From positions 850,001 to 860,000 of the forward strand of contig JACVTC010000031.1 of NCBI GenBank assembly GCA_016946835.1: a stretch of DNA of 10,000 nucleotides, given 5' to 3'. The DNA is from Neocallimastix lanati (nom. inval.). Taxonomy: Eukaryota; Neocallimastigomycota; Neocallimastigomycetes; Neocallimastigales; Neocallimastigaceae. Under the pieces are notes generated by a model. It did no database searches, had not been told where the DNA came from, and saw nothing but the letters and a program-made list of their open reading frames with translations. Shown piece after piece: positions 7,409-10,000 of this stretch (position 1 is the stretch's first letter; every line of letters begins with the position of its first letter). A program made the position numbers and the translations under genes.

Positions 7409-7656
7409 ACTTTTTTTTTTTTTTTTAGAAAAGATGTATAAAGTAAAGCTGATATATATAATAGTAATAGTATATAGTTTTAATAAAACTAATTTAAATT
7501 GACTTTTTAAAAATAAGAATCATGATATTTTTTAATTGTAAATAGTTATGATTAATTATTTATAATATTATTTAAAAAAAAAAAAAACGTATATATAATA
7601 AATAAAATGTTAAAATGTATTAACCATTATTTATACTTCATTAAAAAATTCAAAAT
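7409..7656. other. AT-rich spacer with T and A tracts, no gene seen
   Basis: The 54-bp-class array ends in a 17-base T tract at about 7411-7427. A poly-A tract lies at about 7574-7587. No supported frame is present. Confidence 0.75.
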
Positions 7657-7682
7657 AGTTATTATTATTATTATTATTTTTA

Positions 7683-7716
<34 letters not shown>

Positions 7717-7824
7717 CATAATTATTATTATTATTATTATTATTATCATAATTATTATTATTATTATTATTATTATCATTATTATTATTATTATTATTAT
7801 CATAATTATTATTATTATTATTAT
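7657..7824. repeat. (ATT)n array with regular TCAT interruptions
   Basis: ATT triplets are broken by TCAT with C at 7717, 7747, 7777 and 7801, spaced 30, 30 and 24 bases. The open frame through 7607-7840 translates to a poly-isoleucine run and is not a plausible protein. Confidence 0.9.
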
Positions 7825-8357
7825 AAAAAAACTATTTTGAAATTTTAAAGAACGTTTTTTGATATTAATGTTAAAAGCTTATTTCTGTATTATCTTTACA
7901 GATAATATATATAAATAAATAATAAATGAATAATAAAAAAATATTATTAATATTAATTAAAAAATATAATATATATAAATATGTAATATAAGTATTCAAT
8001 ATTTAATAAATAAATTAATAAATAAGTAAATAAATAGGTATTCAATATTAAATATATTTTTTAATATATAAATAAATGATAATAGTCTAAAAAAAAAAAA
8101 CTTAAAATTGTTATAAATTACATTCTTTTACAAATGCATTGTGGCTTATACACCATATACTCTATATTGCATTTAATTACATTAAATTATTTATTAATTA
8201 ATCACTTGATTGATAGAATAAATTTAATAAATAATAAAATTTATAAATAAGATTAGGTATAATAGGTTGGGGAGAAAAGTAGAAGCTAAAAATTTTTAAA
8301 TTTATTTTTAATGGTCAATATTGAATATTGAATATAAAAAAAATATTTTTTTTTAAT
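7825..8357. other. AT-rich intergenic stretch with small dyads and a weak 38-codon frame
   Basis: An inverted repeat TATTATCT-TTAC-AGATAATA lies at 7888-7907, and CAATATT-G-AATATTG lies at about 8315-8329. A 38-codon frame with ATG at 8134 and TAA at 8248-8250 covers the only mixed-composition patch (8134-8175), but its second half is ordinary AT spacer, so I do not call it as a gene. Confidence 0.7.
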
Positions 8358-8715
8358 AAATAATAAATAATAATAAATAATAAATAATAAATAAATAATA
8401 AATAATAAATAGTAAATAATTGAATAATAAATAGTAAATAATTGAATAATAAATAGTAAATAATTGAATAATAAATAATAAATAAATAATAAATAATAAA
8501 TTAATAAATAATAAATAATAAATAATAAATAATAAATAATAAATAATAAATAATAAATAAATAATAAATAAATAAATAATAAATAACAAATAATAAATAA
8601 TAAATAAAATAAATAATAAATAATAAATAATAAATAATAAATAATAAATAATAAATATATAATAAATAAATAATAAATAAATAATAAATAAATAATAAAT
8701 AAATAATAAATAAAT
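8358..8715. repeat. AATAAAT-type satellite with an internal 22-bp repeat
   Basis: Long runs of AATAAAT/AATAATAAAT units. Inside them, AGTAAATAATTGAATAAT recurs at 8411, 8433 and 8455, an exact 22-base period. A minus-strand frame across 8353-8589 gives only Leu/Ile/Tyr/Phe low complexity and is rejected as a gene. Confidence 0.9.
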
Positions 8716-9193
8716 ACTTTATAAATAATTAAATAATTGAATAATGAATAATTGAATAATAAATTATAATAAATAAAAAGAAATAATCATCTAAATAATA
8801 ATAAATTATAATACTAAATTGTACGAAATAATTTATAAATTATGAATAAATAAGAATTAATAAATAATTTATATATCTTTCAAATAAATAATAAATAATT
8901 AATAATTAATAACAAATAATAATTTAATAATAAATAAGAATAGAATAATAAATAGAAATAGAATATTAAATAAAAATAGAATAATAAATAGTTATTAATT
9001 GGTATTATTAATAATTAATTCTAAATAATAATATATAAAATAAATAAATAAAAAGCATATAAAGCATATATAAAATATTAAATGAAAGAACCAAAAATTT
9101 TAATTATAACAAAAAAAAATATATAAATAGTGAATATTATTTTTTAAAAATTTTAATACTCAAAAATATGAATATTAACATAATATATCCATT
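8716..9193. other. AT-rich degenerate repeat spacer, no gene seen
   Basis: Decayed AATAAT/AATAAAT words, an irregular AATAGAATAATAAATA-like repeat at about 8938-8990, and the short duplication AGCATATAAAGCATATA at about 9054-9070. Confidence 0.75.
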
Positions 9194-9378
9194 ATGTTAA
9201 TTCAATACCCATCGATGATGTACATCTTATTTATGTTCAATTTCCGTACAATTAATGGGATAAGGATTTACCAACGGTTGTTTTACACTAACACTGGTCT
9301 ACGTCCACTAACGCTCCTCATCTGTGGCGACTTCTATGCATAATTTAGATCCCCAAAGAAGCTTGAATTATATTCAAA
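9194..9378. other. Second GC-elevated islet containing a 49-codon ORF; product unrecognised
   Basis: Of the 120 bases at 9241-9360, 49 are G/C, about the level of the first islet and approaching that of the cellulase coding region. On the plus strand ATG at 9194 opens a 49-codon frame ending at TAA 9341-9343. Its second half, ending GLRPLTLLICGDFYA, is mixed in composition rather than A/T-driven. No family is recognised. The minus strand also has a short open frame of ordinary composition that is closed by stops. A dyad TTGAAT-TAT-ATTCAA lies at 9364-9378, followed by TTTC repeats and T tracts from about 9380. It may be a small protein gene, an exon, a gene relic or a small RNA; the sequence does not decide. 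Confidence 0.45.
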
Positions 9379-10000
9379 GGTTTCTTTCTTTCTTTTTTTT
9401 TATTTTTTTTTTTAAATGTTTGTAATTTTTAATAAATATATATGTATTAAAAATGGATTTAAATCATATGTTTGATATTATAAAATACATTATATTTATG
9501 ATATGAAATACATATTGTAGATAGTACTATTTTTTTATCAACATTATGTTCTCGTATTTTATTGATAAATGAATAAATAATAAATAATTATAATTAGATA
9601 TTAATATTTAATAATTAATAATTAATAATTAATAATAGATAATAAGTAATAAAGGAATAATAATAAATAATAAATAATAATAATTAATGATTAATGATTA
9701 ATAACAAATAATGATAAAGAAATAATAAATTATGTATAATAATTAATAAAGTATAAATAATAAAGTATAAATAATGAATAATAAATGTTTTATAATAAAT
9801 AATATATAAATTTATTTAATAAAAAGAAACAAAATTAATAATATATATAAAAAATTTAAAATATATAAAAAAATTATAAAATAAAAAAAAAAGATATTCA
9901 TTGTTCATTCATTCAAAAAATATAAACAATATATATTATTATTATTGTTATTTATTATTTATTATTTATTTTGTTGCTATTCTTTATTAATTAATTAATA
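9379..10000. other. AT-rich spacer with TTTC and AATAATT repeats, no gene seen
   Basis: TTTC repeats and T tracts fill about 9380-9413. AATAATT/AATTAATAAT repeats lie at about 9600-9640 and degenerate AATAAT words continue to 9790. The window ends in ATTATTT repeats and a short TTAA run. Confidence 0.8.

Noticed and set aside
7607-7840. 77-codon plus-strand open frame
   Set aside because: It translates the ATT array as poly-isoleucine; no plausible protein.
8134-8250. 38-codon plus-strand ORF
   Set aside because: Only the first dozen codons have mixed composition; the rest is ordinary AT spacer, and there is no other support.
8353-8589. 78-codon minus-strand open frame
   Set aside because: It is a reading of the AATAAAT satellite, giving repetitive Leu/Ile/Tyr/Phe.
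9241-9378. tRNA or other pol III gene in the second islet
   Set aside because: The T-rich tract downstream looks like a terminator, but no B-box-like GGTTCGANTCC, acceptor stem or cloverleaf could be found.

Overview
The window reads as nuclear DNA of an anaerobic gut fungus (Neocallimastigomycota: the Neocallimastix / Orpinomyces / Piromyces / Anaeromyces group). Two things point there. The only clear gene encodes a secreted GH6 cellulase with two N-terminal fungal dockerin domains, an architecture known from this phylum. The non-coding DNA is extremely AT-rich and full of long A/T homopolymers and short tandem repeats, which is the usual intergenic landscape of these fungi. Genus and species cannot be fixed from the sequence alone.

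Layout. Positions 1-197 are AT low-complexity sequence with long T tracts. Positions 198-470 form a GC-elevated islet (49 of 120 bases are G/C in 241-360) with small open frames on both strands and no recognisable product. Positions 471-1150 are AT spacer ending in the likely 3' untranslated and polyadenylation region of the cellulase. Positions 1173-2549 (minus strand) hold the intronless GH6 cellulase gene. Positions 2550-2760 hold its A/T-rich leader and presumed promoter, including eleven TTTA copies almost touching the start codon. From about 2760 to 10000 no convincing gene is present. This desert carries a series of distinct minisatellites: 47-bp units at about 3555-3685, 18-bp units at 4326-4397, 29-bp units at 4755-4812, 40-bp units at about 5100-5370, 22-bp units at about 6300-6415, a large 52-57-bp array at about 6480-7408, an ATT-rich array at about 7660-7824, and AATAAAT-type arrays at about 8358-8715. 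A second GC-elevated islet lies at about 9194-9375 and contains a 49-codon ORF.

Function. The cellulase should be secreted, docked through its dockerins onto the fungal cellulosome, and used to release cellobiose from cellulose. Nothing else in the window can be tied to that pathway. The most unusual non-genic signal is the 54-bp-class array. It has an alternating two-type higher-order structure, almost no C on the plus strand, and a nested series of variant repeats that looks like a record of stepwise tandem duplication. The two GC islets are the best candidates for undescribed genes, non-coding RNAs or gene relics. No tRNA, rRNA, intact mobile element or CRISPR array was seen.
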